Source: an uncultured Maribacter sp. (GTDB lineage: Bacteria > Bacteroidota > Bacteroidia > Flavobacteriales > Flavobacteriaceae). From it: a DNA stretch of 64,000 bases. Under the pieces are notes generated by a model. The model ran no database searches and was not told the DNA's origin. It worked only from the letters and a program-made list of their open reading frames with translations. Below are positions 16,297 to 24,417 of the stretch, in pieces. Within the stretch, counting starts at the first letter, position 1. Each line of letters opens with the position of its first letter. The stretch is taken from contig NZ_CANMDU010000001.1 of the NCBI RefSeq assembly GCF_947496775.1, positions 1 to 64,000 on the forward strand, written 5' to 3'. A program made the translations under genes and the position numbers.

Positions 16297-18285
16297 ATGA
16301 AATTTAAGGTAGTATCAGAGTTTAAACCAACAGGAGACCAACCACAAGCCATTAAACAATTAGTTAATGGCATTAATGAAAAAGAACAGTACCAAACCCT
16401 TTTAGGAGTTACTGGTTCTGGAAAAACTTTTACTGTAGCAAATGTTATAGAAACAGTACAAAAACCTACCTTAATTCTTGCCCACAATAAAACTCTTGCA
16501 GCGCAATTATATTCGGAATTTAAGCAGTTTTTTCCAGAAAATGCTGTGGAATATTTTGTGTCTTACTATGATTATTACCAACCAGAAGCATATATTCCTA
16601 CTAGCGGAACTTATATAGAAAAAGACCTTTCTATTAACGAGGACATAGAAAAACTTAGACTAAGCACTACATCCTCCTTATTATCTGGTCGTAGAGATGT
16701 AATTGTAATTGCATCGGTATCTTGTTTATACGGTATTGGAAACCCTATTGAGTTTCAGAAGAATGTTATTTCTATAAAAAAAGACCAAGTTATTGCCAGA
16801 ACAAAGTTCATGCACCAACTAGTCCAAAGTCTTTATTCACGTACAACAACTGACTTTAAAAATGGCAATTTTAGAGTAAAAGGAGATGTTATAGACGTTT
16901 TTCCTAGCTATGCCGACCATGCTTTTAGAATTCACTTTTTTGGTGATGAAATAGAAGAAATAGAAGCTTTTGACCCTTTTAATAATAATGTAATAGAGTT
17001 ATACGAGAACCTAAATATATACCCTGCAAATATGTTTGTAACCTCACAAGATGTGTTACAAAACGCCATACACCAAATTCAAGAGGATATGGTTAAGCAA
17101 GTAGCGTACTTTAAAGAAATAGGAAAACACTTAGAAGCAAAACGTTTAGAAGAGCGCACAACGTTTGATCTAGAAATGATACGCGAACTTGGGTATTGCT
17201 CTGGAATAGAAAACTATTCACGTTATTTAGATGGCAGGCAACCTGGCACAAGACCTTTTTGCTTGTTAGATTACTTTCCCGATGATTTTTTAATGGTGGT
17301 TGATGAAAGTCATGTAACAATTCCTCAAGTACATGCTATGTATGGAGGAGACCGTTCTAGAAAAGAAAACTTAGTAGAATATGGCTTTAGATTACCTGCA
17401 GCTATGGATAATAGACCTTTAAAGTTCGAAGAATTTGAAATATTACAAGGACAGGTTCTTTACGTAAGTGCTACTCCTGCAGATTATGAATTAGAATTAA
17501 GCCAAGGGGTGGTTGTGGAGCAAGTAATTAGACCTACAGGCTTATTGGATCCAATAATTGAAGTACGCCCAAGTGAAAATCAAATTGATGACTTAATTGA
17601 AGAAATACAACAAAGAGTAGAAAAGGATGAACGTACTTTAGTAACTACACTTACTAAAAGAATGGCAGAAGAACTTGCAAAATACCTTACAAGAATAAAT
17701 GTTAGGTGTAGATACATACATAGTGATGTAGATACTCTAGAAAGAGTAGAAATTATGCAAGACCTTAGAAAAGGGATTTTTGATGTGCTAATTGGGGTGA
17801 ATTTATTACGTGAAGGATTAGACTTACCGGAGGTATCTTTAGTCGCAATTTTAGATGCAGATAAAGAAGGATTTTTACGTAGTCATAGATCCCTTACACA
17901 GACCATTGGAAGAGCAGCAAGAAACCTAAATGGACTTGCAATTATGTATGCAGATAAAATTACAAAAAGCATGCAAAAAACTATGAACGAAACTACTTAC
18001 CGAAGAGAAAAACAAATTGCTTATAATCTAAAAAATAATGTAACACCAAAAGCATTAAATAAAAGTTTAGATAGTGCTCTTGCAAAAAATTCCGTCTCTA
18101 CATATCACTTCCAAAAAGAAGAATTACGAGCTGCTGAACCTGACATGGATTATCTAACAAAAGAGCAAATTGAAAAATTGATAAAGGACAAAAGAAAGCA
18201 AATGGAAGCTGCCGCAAAAGAATTAGATTTTATGCAAGCTGCTAAACTAAGAGATGAAATAAAATTACTCCAAAAACAAAAATAA
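16297..18285 (+). CDS. uvrB: Excinuclease ABC subunit B
   Basis: Damage-verification helicase of nucleotide excision repair, loaded by UvrA and partner of UvrC. At 662 residues it is full length. It has Walker A GVTGSGKT (37-44), the beta-hairpin region beginning YYDYYQPEAYIP, DESH of Walker B (about 336), helicase motifs with GVNLLREGLDLPEV and QTIGRAARN, and a C-terminal UVR motif (ELDFMQAAKLRDEI) that binds UvrC. It is monocistronic with a very short leader. No SOS-type operator is recognisable, as expected because LexA boxes are poorly defined in Bacteroidota. Confidence 0.98.
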   Translation: MKFKVVSEFKPTGDQPQAIKQLVNGINEKEQYQTLLGVTGSGKTFTVANVIETVQKPTLILAHNKTLAAQLYSEFKQFFPENAVEYFVSYYDYYQPEAYIPTSGTYIEKDLSINEDIEKLRLSTTSSLLSGRRDVIVIASVSCLYGIGNPIEFQKNVISIKKDQVIARTKFMHQLVQSLYSRTTTDFKNGNFRVKGDVIDVFPSYADHAFRIHFFGDEIEEIEAFDPFNNNVIELYENLNIYPANMFVTSQDVLQNAIHQIQEDMVKQVAYFKEIGKHLEAKRLEERTTFDLEMIRELGYCSGIENYSRYLDGRQPGTRPFCLLDYFPDDFLMVVDESHVTIPQVHAMYGGDRSRKENLVEYGFRLPAAMDNRPLKFEEFEILQGQVLYVSATPADYELELSQGVVVEQVIRPTGLLDPIIEVRPSENQIDDLIEEIQQRVEKDERTLVTTLTKRMAEELAKYLTRINVRCRYIHSDVDTLERVEIMQDLRKGIFDVLIGVNLLREGLDLPEVSLVAILDADKEGFLRSHRSLTQTIGRAARNLNGLAIMYADKITKSMQKTMNETTYRREKQIAYNLKNNVTPKALNKSLDSALAKNSVSTYHFQKEELRAAEPDMDYLTKEQIEKLIKDKRKQMEAAAKELDFMQAAKLRDEIKLLQKQK

Positions 18286-18436
18286 GTGTATATTTCAACT
18301 ATAGTAAGGTGGTTTTTCTAAAAAACTTAAAAATCAAATAAAAACTTTACATAAAATAACATAAAATACTGGTTTAAAATATTTTAACATACATTTTTAG
18401 ACAAGACTAAATTTGTAAAATAAACAATTTTAAGCT

Positions 18437-18468
18437 AAAAAAGAGCGTTTCAATTTCTTGAAACGCTC
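18437..18468 (-). terminator. Terminator downstream of hsp20
   Basis: A perfect 11-bp stem, GAGCGTTTCAA / TTGAAACGCTC, with a 4-nt loop (18443-18468). On the minus strand it is followed by a T-run, so it ends the hsp20 transcript. On the plus strand no T-run follows. Confidence 0.85.
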
Positions 18469-18543
18469 ACAAATCAACCAACCAAAAAAATCACTTAAAT
18501 ATTCTACTCTTTAGCACAGAATAAAATGAAAAGTGAAAAATTA

Positions 18544-18978
18544 TCATAAAGATATTTGCCTTTTCTCCTTTAGCAAAGCTTCTTCTTTTTTAGGTAAAAC
18601 AAACTTTAAAATTCCATCTTCATAAGAAGCACTCACCTTCTCTTCTATGATAGAATCTGGTAAATTAAAAGCTCTTTTAAAAGCTAATTTTTTAAATTCT
18701 CTTTTAGTATATTTTCGATTAGAATGCTCTTTTTCACCTTCCTTTTTTTCTTCATTTGAAACAGAAACAGACAAAATATTCTTATCAATTTCTATTACAA
18801 ATTCTTCTTTTTTTCTTCCAGGAATTAGCAATTCTATTTCAAAAAATTCATCACTTTCCGAGATATTAACAGGAGGTATTTTTGCTGCATGATTTTCAAT
18901 TCCACCAAACCAATCTGGCTTAAAAATTTCATCTAATAAAGAAGGTAAAAACACTTCATTTCTTTTTGCTATATTCAT
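18544..18978 (-). CDS. Small heat shock protein, Hsp20/alpha-crystallin family
   Basis: An ATP-independent holdase chaperone of 144 residues. The alpha-crystallin domain spans about 35-140 and starts with the PPVNISESDEFFEIELLIPG strand pair. It contains YTKREFKKLAFKRAFNLP and the conserved EDGILKFVLPK before the C-terminal tail. The family forms large oligomers that bind unfolding proteins. Expression is probably heat-inducible: two copies of a TGNCA-N3-TGNCA-type motif lie 75-120 bp upstream, and a further copy lies before grpE-dnaJ at 62151. No good TAnnTTTG box is seen immediately upstream, which also suggests special control. Confidence 0.93.
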   Translation of the reverse strand: MNIAKRNEVFLPSLLDEIFKPDWFGGIENHAAKIPPVNISESDEFFEIELLIPGRKKEEFVIEIDKNILSVSVSNEEKKEGEKEHSNRKYTKREFKKLAFKRAFNLPDSIIEEKVSASYEDGILKFVLPKKEEALLKEKRQISL

Positions 18979-19051
18979 AATTATATTTTTTTAAATTACA
19001 CTTTATGTGATGTTAGAATAATAGTCAATATATATACCAATCACACATAAG

Positions 19052-19096
19052 TGACATTTTGTCTGTGTTGACGAAATAAAGTGTGCCATTTTGACA
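19052..19096. promoter_or_regulatory. Candidate heat-shock operator, two TGNCA-N3-TGNCN sites
   Basis: TGACA-TTT-TGTCT occurs at 19052-19064 and TGCCA-TTT-TGACA at 19084-19096, in the 222-bp divergent gap between hsp20 (minus) and the DUF1456 gene (plus). The same pattern (TGACA-TTT-TGACA on the minus strand) precedes grpE. The rest of the gap is plain AT-rich DNA. The regulator is unknown. Confidence 0.5.
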
Positions 19097-19200
19097 CTTA
19101 GGATTATTTGCAATTTTACCCCTGTTCCGTAAATAATAAATAACACACAACCTTTGATTAGACATTTTATAATACCTTGCGCTAAAATTGAAATTACAGC

Positions 19201-19584
19201 ATGACAAATAATGATATTTTTAAAAAGCTTAGGGTAGCTCTAATGCTTCGTGATGATAATATTGTAGATATATTAAAACTAGTAGATTTCAATATTTCGA
19301 AAAGCGAATTGGGTGCTTTCTTCAGAAACGAAGACCACCCCAAATATATGGAGTGCGGAGACCAAGTATTACGTAACTTTTTAAACGGACTAGTTATTCA
19401 TCTAAGAGGCACAAAAGAAAACCCAAGAACACCAGCTGAAGCTTTAGCTAATGCTTTTAAACCAATTCCTAAAGCCCCTTCTTCTAACTCAAGAAGCAAA
19501 AGACCAGATTTTAAAGCGCAACAACTAAAAAACGCAAACAAAGATTTAAGTTCTACTAAATATAAAAACAAAAAAAAGTCCTGA
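19201..19584 (+). CDS. DUF1456 (YehS-like) family protein
   Basis: A 127-residue soluble protein. Residues 1-75 match one DUF1456 unit (NNDIFKKLRVALMLRDDNI, DHPKYMECGDQVLRNFLNGL). E. coli YehS has two such units, whereas this form has one followed by a basic Ser/Lys/Asn-rich tail (about 95-127), which suggests nucleic-acid contact. The function is unknown. It is divergent from hsp20 and separated from it by the putative heat-shock operator. The stop codon lies inside the terminator stem. Confidence 0.85.
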   Translation: MTNNDIFKKLRVALMLRDDNIVDILKLVDFNISKSELGAFFRNEDHPKYMECGDQVLRNFLNGLVIHLRGTKENPRTPAEALANAFKPIPKAPSSNSRSKRPDFKAQQLKNANKDLSSTKYKNKKKS

Positions 19585-19600
19585 TTAATCAGGACTTTTA
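19574..19600. terminator. Terminator overlapping the DUF1456 stop codon
   Basis: AAGTCCTGATTAATCAGGACTT is a perfect palindrome flanked by A- and T-runs. The TGA stop at 19582-19584 lies within the left arm, and the convergent gene ends at 19620. Confidence 0.88.
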
Positions 19601-19619
19601 TATAATCTAAAAATTTACT

Positions 19620-19955
19620 CTAACTCTCAATACGAACTGGGACTATATATAATCTTCCTTCTACATATTGCGCTAAAGCTACCTTCTTATAATTTAAACG
19701 ACCTTTAACAAAACTCTCTATATTACTATTGTTAGTATCTACAGACAAAACTACAATCTCGCGATTTTTATTAATTGTAAAGCGAACTTGCGCTGTTGCA
19801 TTAACCTCGCTTTCGGTTAAAACATTAGCCGTTAATAATTTTGAAATTTGAGTTTTTAAGGTTTTAGTTGGATTTACTCCGTTGAAATCGTTTGCTAAAA
19901 TACTACCTGCAGAAAGTAACATTGCAGCTACTAATACTAAACTAATTTTTCTCAT
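19620..19955 (-). CDS. Small exported protein, TonB-C-like fold possible
   Basis: The 111-residue protein has a signal peptide (about 1-22, ...GSILAND). The mature part contains a segment, ATAQVRFTINKNREIVVLSVD followed by VKGRLNYKKV, that reads like the C-terminal TonB-like repeat common in small flavobacterial periplasmic proteins. I do not recognise a named family and propose no function. It is transcribed alone, convergent with DUF1456. Downstream of it nothing else is coded before sucC's terminator; the 276 bp to sucC hold only AT-rich DNA and that terminator. Confidence 0.7.
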   Translation of the reverse strand: MRKISLVLVAAMLLSAGSILANDFNGVNPTKTLKTQISKLLTANVLTESEVNATAQVRFTINKNREIVVLSVDTNNSNIESFVKGRLNYKKVALAQYVEGRLYIVPVRIES

Positions 19956-20180
19956 GACTTGTTTTTTTTGATTAAATGATTGATGTTATACTTAAAAGAC
20001 GAGCGATAGTTACAAATTGTTACAGAAAAAAATACATTTTAACAAAAAATTAATCCTTTAAACCCTTGCCTATTCACTTCAAAATTGAAAATTAAATTAT
20101 TAATAATCAATAATTTAACAAACACCACCACTTGGTGTTCAATAAATAACTAAAAAAGTTATCTATAAAAATAAGAAACA

Positions 20181-20216
20181 AAAAAAGGGCAATGATAAAA
20201 TCATTGCCCTTTAAGA
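20181..20216 (-). terminator. sucC terminator
   Basis: A 10-bp stem, GGGCAATGAT / ATCATTGCCC, with a 3-nt loop. It is followed on the minus strand by a T-run, 16 bp after the sucC stop codon. Confidence 0.9.
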
Positions 20217-20231
20217 AAATTATAATTTTTA

Positions 20232-21425
20232 CTAGCTTAAAACCGATTTTACTTTATCTGCAGCTTCTTGAAATTGTACCGCCGATTGAACCGCTAATCC
20301 AGAATTATCAATAATTTCTTTTGCTAACTCAGCATTAGTTCCCTGCAAACGAACAATGATAGGAACTTTAATTGCGTCTCCCATATTTTTATAAGCAGCC
20401 ACAATACCTTCTGCAACCCTATCACAACGAACAATACCACCAAAAATATTAACCAATATTGCTTTTACTCCTGGATCCTTTAAAATAATTCTAAAAGCCT
20501 CTTCCACTCTTTTAGCATCTGCCGTTCCACCAACATCTAAAAAGTTAGCAGGTTCTCCTCCTGCCATTTTAATTAAATCCATAGTTGCCATGGCTAAACC
20601 AGCTCCGTTAACCATGCAACCCACATTACCATCTAAATCTACATAGTTAAGACCTAAAGCACCTGCCTCTACCTCAATAGCATTTTCTTCACGTAAATCA
20701 CGCATTTCTGCATATTGCTTTCTTCTATATAAAGCATTATCATCTATAGATACTTTGGCATCTACAGCCATAATCTTATCATCTGAAGTTTTTAATACTG
20801 GATTAATCTCAAACATACTAGAATCACTCTCCACATACGCTTTATACAAAGAAGCAACGAATTTTGTCATTTCTTTGAAAGCAGTTCCAGATAGACCTAA
20901 ATTAAAAGCAATTTTCCTTGCCTGAAAAGGTAATATACCTGTTGCCGGGTCTATTTCTTCTGTAAAGATTAAATGCGGCGTACTCTCCGCTACTTCCTCA
21001 ATATCCATACCTCCTTCTGTAGAATACATAATCATATTTCTACCGGTACCACGATTTAACAAAACAGACATATAAAACTCACTAGTCTCACTATCGCCAG
21101 GATAATAAACATCCTCCGCAACTAAAACCTGATGTACTTTTTTTCCTTCTGCAGAAGTTTGCGGAGTAACAAGATTCATCCCTATTATATTTCCTGCAAT
21201 TTCTTCTACTTCCTTTAAATTCTTTGCTAGCTTAACTCCGCCACCTTTACCACGACCACCTGCATGTACCTGAGCTTTAATTACGTGCCATCCGGTACCA
21301 GTTTCCGCCGTTAATTGTTTTGCAGCATCCACAGCCTCTTTTGCGTTATGCGCCACAACACCTCTTTGAATGCGTACGCCAAAACTTGCTAATATCTCTT
21401 TTCCTTGATATTCGTGAAGATTCAT
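20232..21425 (-). CDS. sucC: Succinyl-CoA ligase (ADP-forming) subunit beta
   Basis: TCA-cycle enzyme subunit that binds the nucleotide and, with SucD, converts succinyl-CoA to succinate with formation of ATP. At 397 residues it is full length. It opens with MNLHEYQGKEIL and has the ATP-grasp region with HVIKAQVHAGGRGKGGGVKL and the C-terminal ligase domain with FLDVGGTADAKRVEEAF and ILVNIFGGIVRCD. sucD is not adjacent, which is common in Flavobacteriaceae. It is monocistronic, with its own -7 box and terminator. Confidence 0.98.
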   Translation of the reverse strand: MNLHEYQGKEILASFGVRIQRGVVAHNAKEAVDAAKQLTAETGTGWHVIKAQVHAGGRGKGGGVKLAKNLKEVEEIAGNIIGMNLVTPQTSAEGKKVHQVLVAEDVYYPGDSETSEFYMSVLLNRGTGRNMIMYSTEGGMDIEEVAESTPHLIFTEEIDPATGILPFQARKIAFNLGLSGTAFKEMTKFVASLYKAYVESDSSMFEINPVLKTSDDKIMAVDAKVSIDDNALYRRKQYAEMRDLREENAIEVEAGALGLNYVDLDGNVGCMVNGAGLAMATMDLIKMAGGEPANFLDVGGTADAKRVEEAFRIILKDPGVKAILVNIFGGIVRCDRVAEGIVAAYKNMGDAIKVPIIVRLQGTNAELAKEIIDNSGLAVQSAVQFQEAADKVKSVLS

Positions 21426-21452
21426 ATATCTAGTTTCTTAATGTTTGGATGC

Positions 21453-21460
21453 AAAAATAG
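21453..21460 (-). promoter_or_regulatory. sucC promoter -7 element (TATTTTTG)
   Basis: Exact TAnnTTTG match on the minus strand, 27 nt before the sucC ATG. Confidence 0.6.
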
Positions 21461-21513
21461 GAAACGAAAAGGTTTTAGCCTAATGAAAAAACAAAGCTAA
21501 TTCCTTTTGAAAA

Positions 21514-22146
21514 TTAAATCTCGCCAAAATCTAAAGGGTCAAAATTCTTAAAATGCCCGTTTAGCTCAATAGTTTTCTTTGTTCTATCCACTTCTTTTAA
21601 AACCTCTATCGTACCCAGCAGATGCGCCTTTATAAAAATTAGACGTTCTTCCTCTTTAGGCATTTGCAATAATTGATATTCTTGTTTAAAAGAAAGACCA
21701 ATCTTATGAGCAAGAACATAACTATTAAATTTTCCTAATTCCAAAGGCTTAAATGCTACATTCATAAGGGCATATAGCTCTTGAATTCTCCCTATTACCT
21801 CTTTTTTTAAATCTAAATTAGAAACATAGTCCAAATCTATAAGAGAAACCTCTCCAGTAGGATATAACCTGCCATTTGCGGGAGACAGAAAATTATTCAC
21901 AACAAAAACCTGCCTTGCAACACAAATTACATCCATCTCTCCACCTTCATAACTATTCACAACCTCCACTAACTGCACCTCTACCCCATAATTTATAACA
22001 CCATCTAAATAAACTGGTATTCCAAAAGTAATTGCCTCTTCCCTACAATCTTCAATAAGCTGAATATACCGCCTTTCGAATACATGAAGTGGCACTGTTT
22101 CTCCCGGAAAGAAAATAGACTGTAAAGGAAACATTGGTAATCTCAT
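21514..22146 (-). CDS. LON peptidase substrate-binding domain protein
   Basis: A 210-residue stand-alone version of the Lon N-terminal substrate-binding domain. It opens MRLPMFPLQSIFFPGE, then LHVFERRYIQLIEDC and FGIPVYLDG, without ATPase or protease domains. Proteins of this kind are thought to bind unfolded or specific proteins, but the role here is unknown. An upstream ATG at 22173 would add nine residues (MVYLLKIST) absent from the family, so 22146 is preferred. It lies 88 bp upstream of sucC, and sucC has its own promoter in that gap. Confidence 0.87.
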   Translation of the reverse strand: MRLPMFPLQSIFFPGETVPLHVFERRYIQLIEDCREEAITFGIPVYLDGVINYGVEVQLVEVVNSYEGGEMDVICVARQVFVVNNFLSPANGRLYPTGEVSLIDLDYVSNLDLKKEVIGRIQELYALMNVAFKPLELGKFNSYVLAHKIGLSFKQEYQLLQMPKEEERLIFIKAHLLGTIEVLKEVDRTKKTIELNGHFKNFDPLDFGEI

Positions 22147-22313
22147 AGTACTTATTTTTAATAAATATACCACCTAATCTACTTCTTAACAAACCAGCTC
22201 ATTTTTATAAATTGTTATAAATAACACAATTTGTTGTATTTATTACCATTGCTGTTTTATTTTTTGCCCATCTTAAATTAGTATTCTAAATTCGTTTAAA
22301 ATTATGACTAATT

Positions 22314-23564
22314 ATGAAGCATTCAGACCTACTAAAAATCGCTAAGAAATTTGGCGACCCTGTTTATGTATATGATTCTGAAAAAATTATTTCCCAATTT
22401 CAGAGACTTACAAAAGCATTCAGTGGAGTTAACAAACTAAAATTAAATTACGCCTGTAAAGCACTTTCTAATGTAACTATTCTAAAACTAATGAATAGTT
22501 TAGGTAGCGGGCTAGATACGGTATCTATTCAAGAAGTAGAACTAGGGTTACTAGCTGGTTTTAAACCAGAATCTATTATATACACACCAAACGGTGTTTC
22601 TTTAGAAGAGATCGAGCAAGCAGCTAAACTGGGTGTTCGAATAAACATAGACAACTTATCTATACTTGAACAATTTGGTAGCAAACATCCAAATATTCCT
22701 GTTTGTATTCGTATTAACCCACATGTAATGGCAGGGGGAAACTCTAATATTTCTGTTGGACATATTGATTCTAAATTTGGAATAAGCATACATCAAATTC
22801 CGCATTTATTGCGCATTGTAGATCTTACCAAAATGAATATTAATGGTATTCACATGCATACAGGTAGTGATATTTTAGATATTGATGTTTTCCTATATGC
22901 GTCGGAAATACTTTTTGAAACTGCCAAGAATTTCAAAAACCTGGATTTTATAGATTTTGGTAGTGGTTTTAAAGTTCCTTATAAAGAGGGTGATATAGAA
23001 ACTAACATTGAAGAACTTGGAAAAAAACTAAGTACTCGTTTTAACCAATTCTGTAAGGAATACGGAAAAGAATTAACCTTGGCATTTGAACCTGGAAAAT
23101 TCTTAGTAAGTGAAGCTGGCTCCTTTTTAGCAAAAGTAAATGTAGTTAAACAAACCACATCTACAGTTTTCGCAAGTATCGATTCTGGTTTTAATCATTT
23201 AATAAGACCAATGTTGTACGGCTCTCATCATCAAATAGAAAACATTTCTAACCCAGAAGGACGAGAAAGATACTATTCTGTTGTTGGTTATATTTGTGAA
23301 ACGGACACTTTTGCTAGCAATAGAAGAATAAACGAAATATCGGAAGGTGATATCCTTTGCTTTAAAAATGCAGGCGCCTATTGTTTTACCATGGCTAGTA
23401 ATTACAATTCTAGATTTAGGCCGCCAGAAGTATTATGGCACAACGGCAAAGCGATTTTAATAAGAGAAAGAGAAACTTTTGATGATTTAATTAAAAACCA
23501 AGTAGATGTAAAAAACTTATTTTCACAACCTGTGGAAAAAAAGAAATTAAGTCCTCAAACTTAA
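22314..23564 (+). CDS. lysA: Diaminopimelate decarboxylase
   Basis: PLP enzyme for the last step of lysine biosynthesis (meso-diaminopimelate to L-lysine). At 416 residues it has an alanine-racemase-like barrel: the PLP Lys lies in LNYACKALSN (Lys49), with IHMHTGSDI and FGSGFKVPY. The C-terminal beta domain carries CETDTFA and NAGAYCFTMASNYN, the substrate-binding motifs that separate DapDC from ornithine decarboxylases. It is a single gene; a strong terminator follows. No lysine riboswitch was recognised in the 140 bp upstream. Confidence 0.96.
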   Translation: MKHSDLLKIAKKFGDPVYVYDSEKIISQFQRLTKAFSGVNKLKLNYACKALSNVTILKLMNSLGSGLDTVSIQEVELGLLAGFKPESIIYTPNGVSLEEIEQAAKLGVRINIDNLSILEQFGSKHPNIPVCIRINPHVMAGGNSNISVGHIDSKFGISIHQIPHLLRIVDLTKMNINGIHMHTGSDILDIDVFLYASEILFETAKNFKNLDFIDFGSGFKVPYKEGDIETNIEELGKKLSTRFNQFCKEYGKELTLAFEPGKFLVSEAGSFLAKVNVVKQTTSTVFASIDSGFNHLIRPMLYGSHHQIENISNPEGRERYYSVVGYICETDTFASNRRINEISEGDILCFKNAGAYCFTMASNYNSRFRPPEVLWHNGKAILIRERETFDDLIKNQVDVKNLFSQPVEKKKLSPQT

Positions 23565-23571
23565 GTAAACT

Positions 23572-23612
23572 AAAAAAAGCCTAAACAAATGTTTAGGCTT
23601 TTTTTTTATCCA
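23572..23612 (+). terminator. lysA terminator
   Basis: AAAGCCTAAAC pairs with GTTTAGGCTTT around a short AAAT loop, followed by a nine-T run. The ~190 bp from here to the thioredoxin gene contain only its promoter. Confidence 0.93.
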
Positions 23613-23762
23613 AATAGACTTACCGTAAATTACTAATGCACTGTATAGGGCTAAAAACAAACTACTACAATACGCCATATAAAACTATTTTTCGCTAGAG
23701 AAATTCCTATTTCATAAGTGCTTACCACTATGCTAAACAAAATATTTAATGCATAAATTCGT

Positions 23763-23770
23763 TAGTTTTG
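23763..23770 (+). promoter_or_regulatory. Promoter -7 element (TAGTTTTG)
   Basis: Exact TAnnTTTG match, 33 nt before the thioredoxin-family gene. Confidence 0.6.
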
Positions 23771-23803
23771 TAATAGCAATTAGACTAATTAAAAAAAATA
23801 CTC

Positions 23804-24340
23804 ATGAAAATAAAAATTACAAATAAATATCTTTATCTAATTCTACTATGTTTTATTACCCTCACCTCTTCAGCACAAGAAGTAAACTGGCTGACTTGGG
23901 AAGAAGCTGCTAAATTAGCTGAAACAGAAAAAGAGCCTAAAAAAATATTTATTGATGTATATACAGATTGGTGCGGTTGGTGCAAAAAAATGGATAAAGA
24001 CACTTTTCAAAATGCCGAGGTGGCAGCATATATGTCCAAAAACTATTATATGGTTAAATTGGATGGAGAAAGAAAAGAAGCTATCGAATTTAAAGGAAAA
24101 ACTTTTAAATTTGTCCCTAGACCAGCTCCAAGTAGAGGATACCATGAATTTGCGGCAGCTTTAATGCAAGGAAAAGTAAACTACCCTACCACTATATTCT
24201 TGGATGAAAAAATGAATATGCTTTCTCCATTACCTGGCTATCAAAAACCAGAACCTTTCTTAAAAGTAGCTAAATACTTTGGCGAGAACATTCACAAAGA
24301 CAAAAATTGGCAAGCTTACGAAGGCGAAGAAGGAAAATAA
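23804..24340 (+). CDS. Periplasmic thioredoxin-family protein (WCGWC)
   Basis: A 178-residue protein with a signal peptide (about 1-25, ...LTSSAQE) and a thioredoxin fold of the DUF255/thioredoxin-7 type. The active site is DWCGWCKKMD (Cys57 and Cys60), followed by NYYMVKLDGE and a cis-Pro region YPTTIFLDE. It probably reduces or oxidises disulfides of envelope proteins. The partner is unknown and the gene is monocistronic between two terminators. Confidence 0.88.
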   Translation: MKIKITNKYLYLILLCFITLTSSAQEVNWLTWEEAAKLAETEKEPKKIFIDVYTDWCGWCKKMDKDTFQNAEVAAYMSKNYYMVKLDGERKEAIEFKGKTFKFVPRPAPSRGYHEFAAALMQGKVNYPTTIFLDEKMNMLSPLPGYQKPEPFLKVAKYFGENIHKDKNWQAYEGEEGK

Positions 24341-24363
24341 AAACACTATACTTATTAGATACA

Positions 24364-24397
24364 AAAAAAAAGAGCTGTTATATAACAGCTCTTTTTA
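24364..24397. terminator. Bidirectional terminator
   Basis: A perfect stem, AAAAAGAGCTGTTA / TAACAGCTCTTTTT, lies between the convergent thioredoxin and guaB genes. Confidence 0.92.
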
Positions 24398-24417
24398 TAT
24401 GCCTTTAATTCTATTTT

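Noticed and set aside
19025-19207. Minus-strand 60-codon ORF upstream of hsp20
   Set aside because: No recognisable domain, poor composition, and it covers the putative heat-shock operator; likely chance.
22174-22313. Lysine riboswitch before lysA
   Set aside because: Only plain AT-rich DNA of 140 bp; no paired-element structure recognised.
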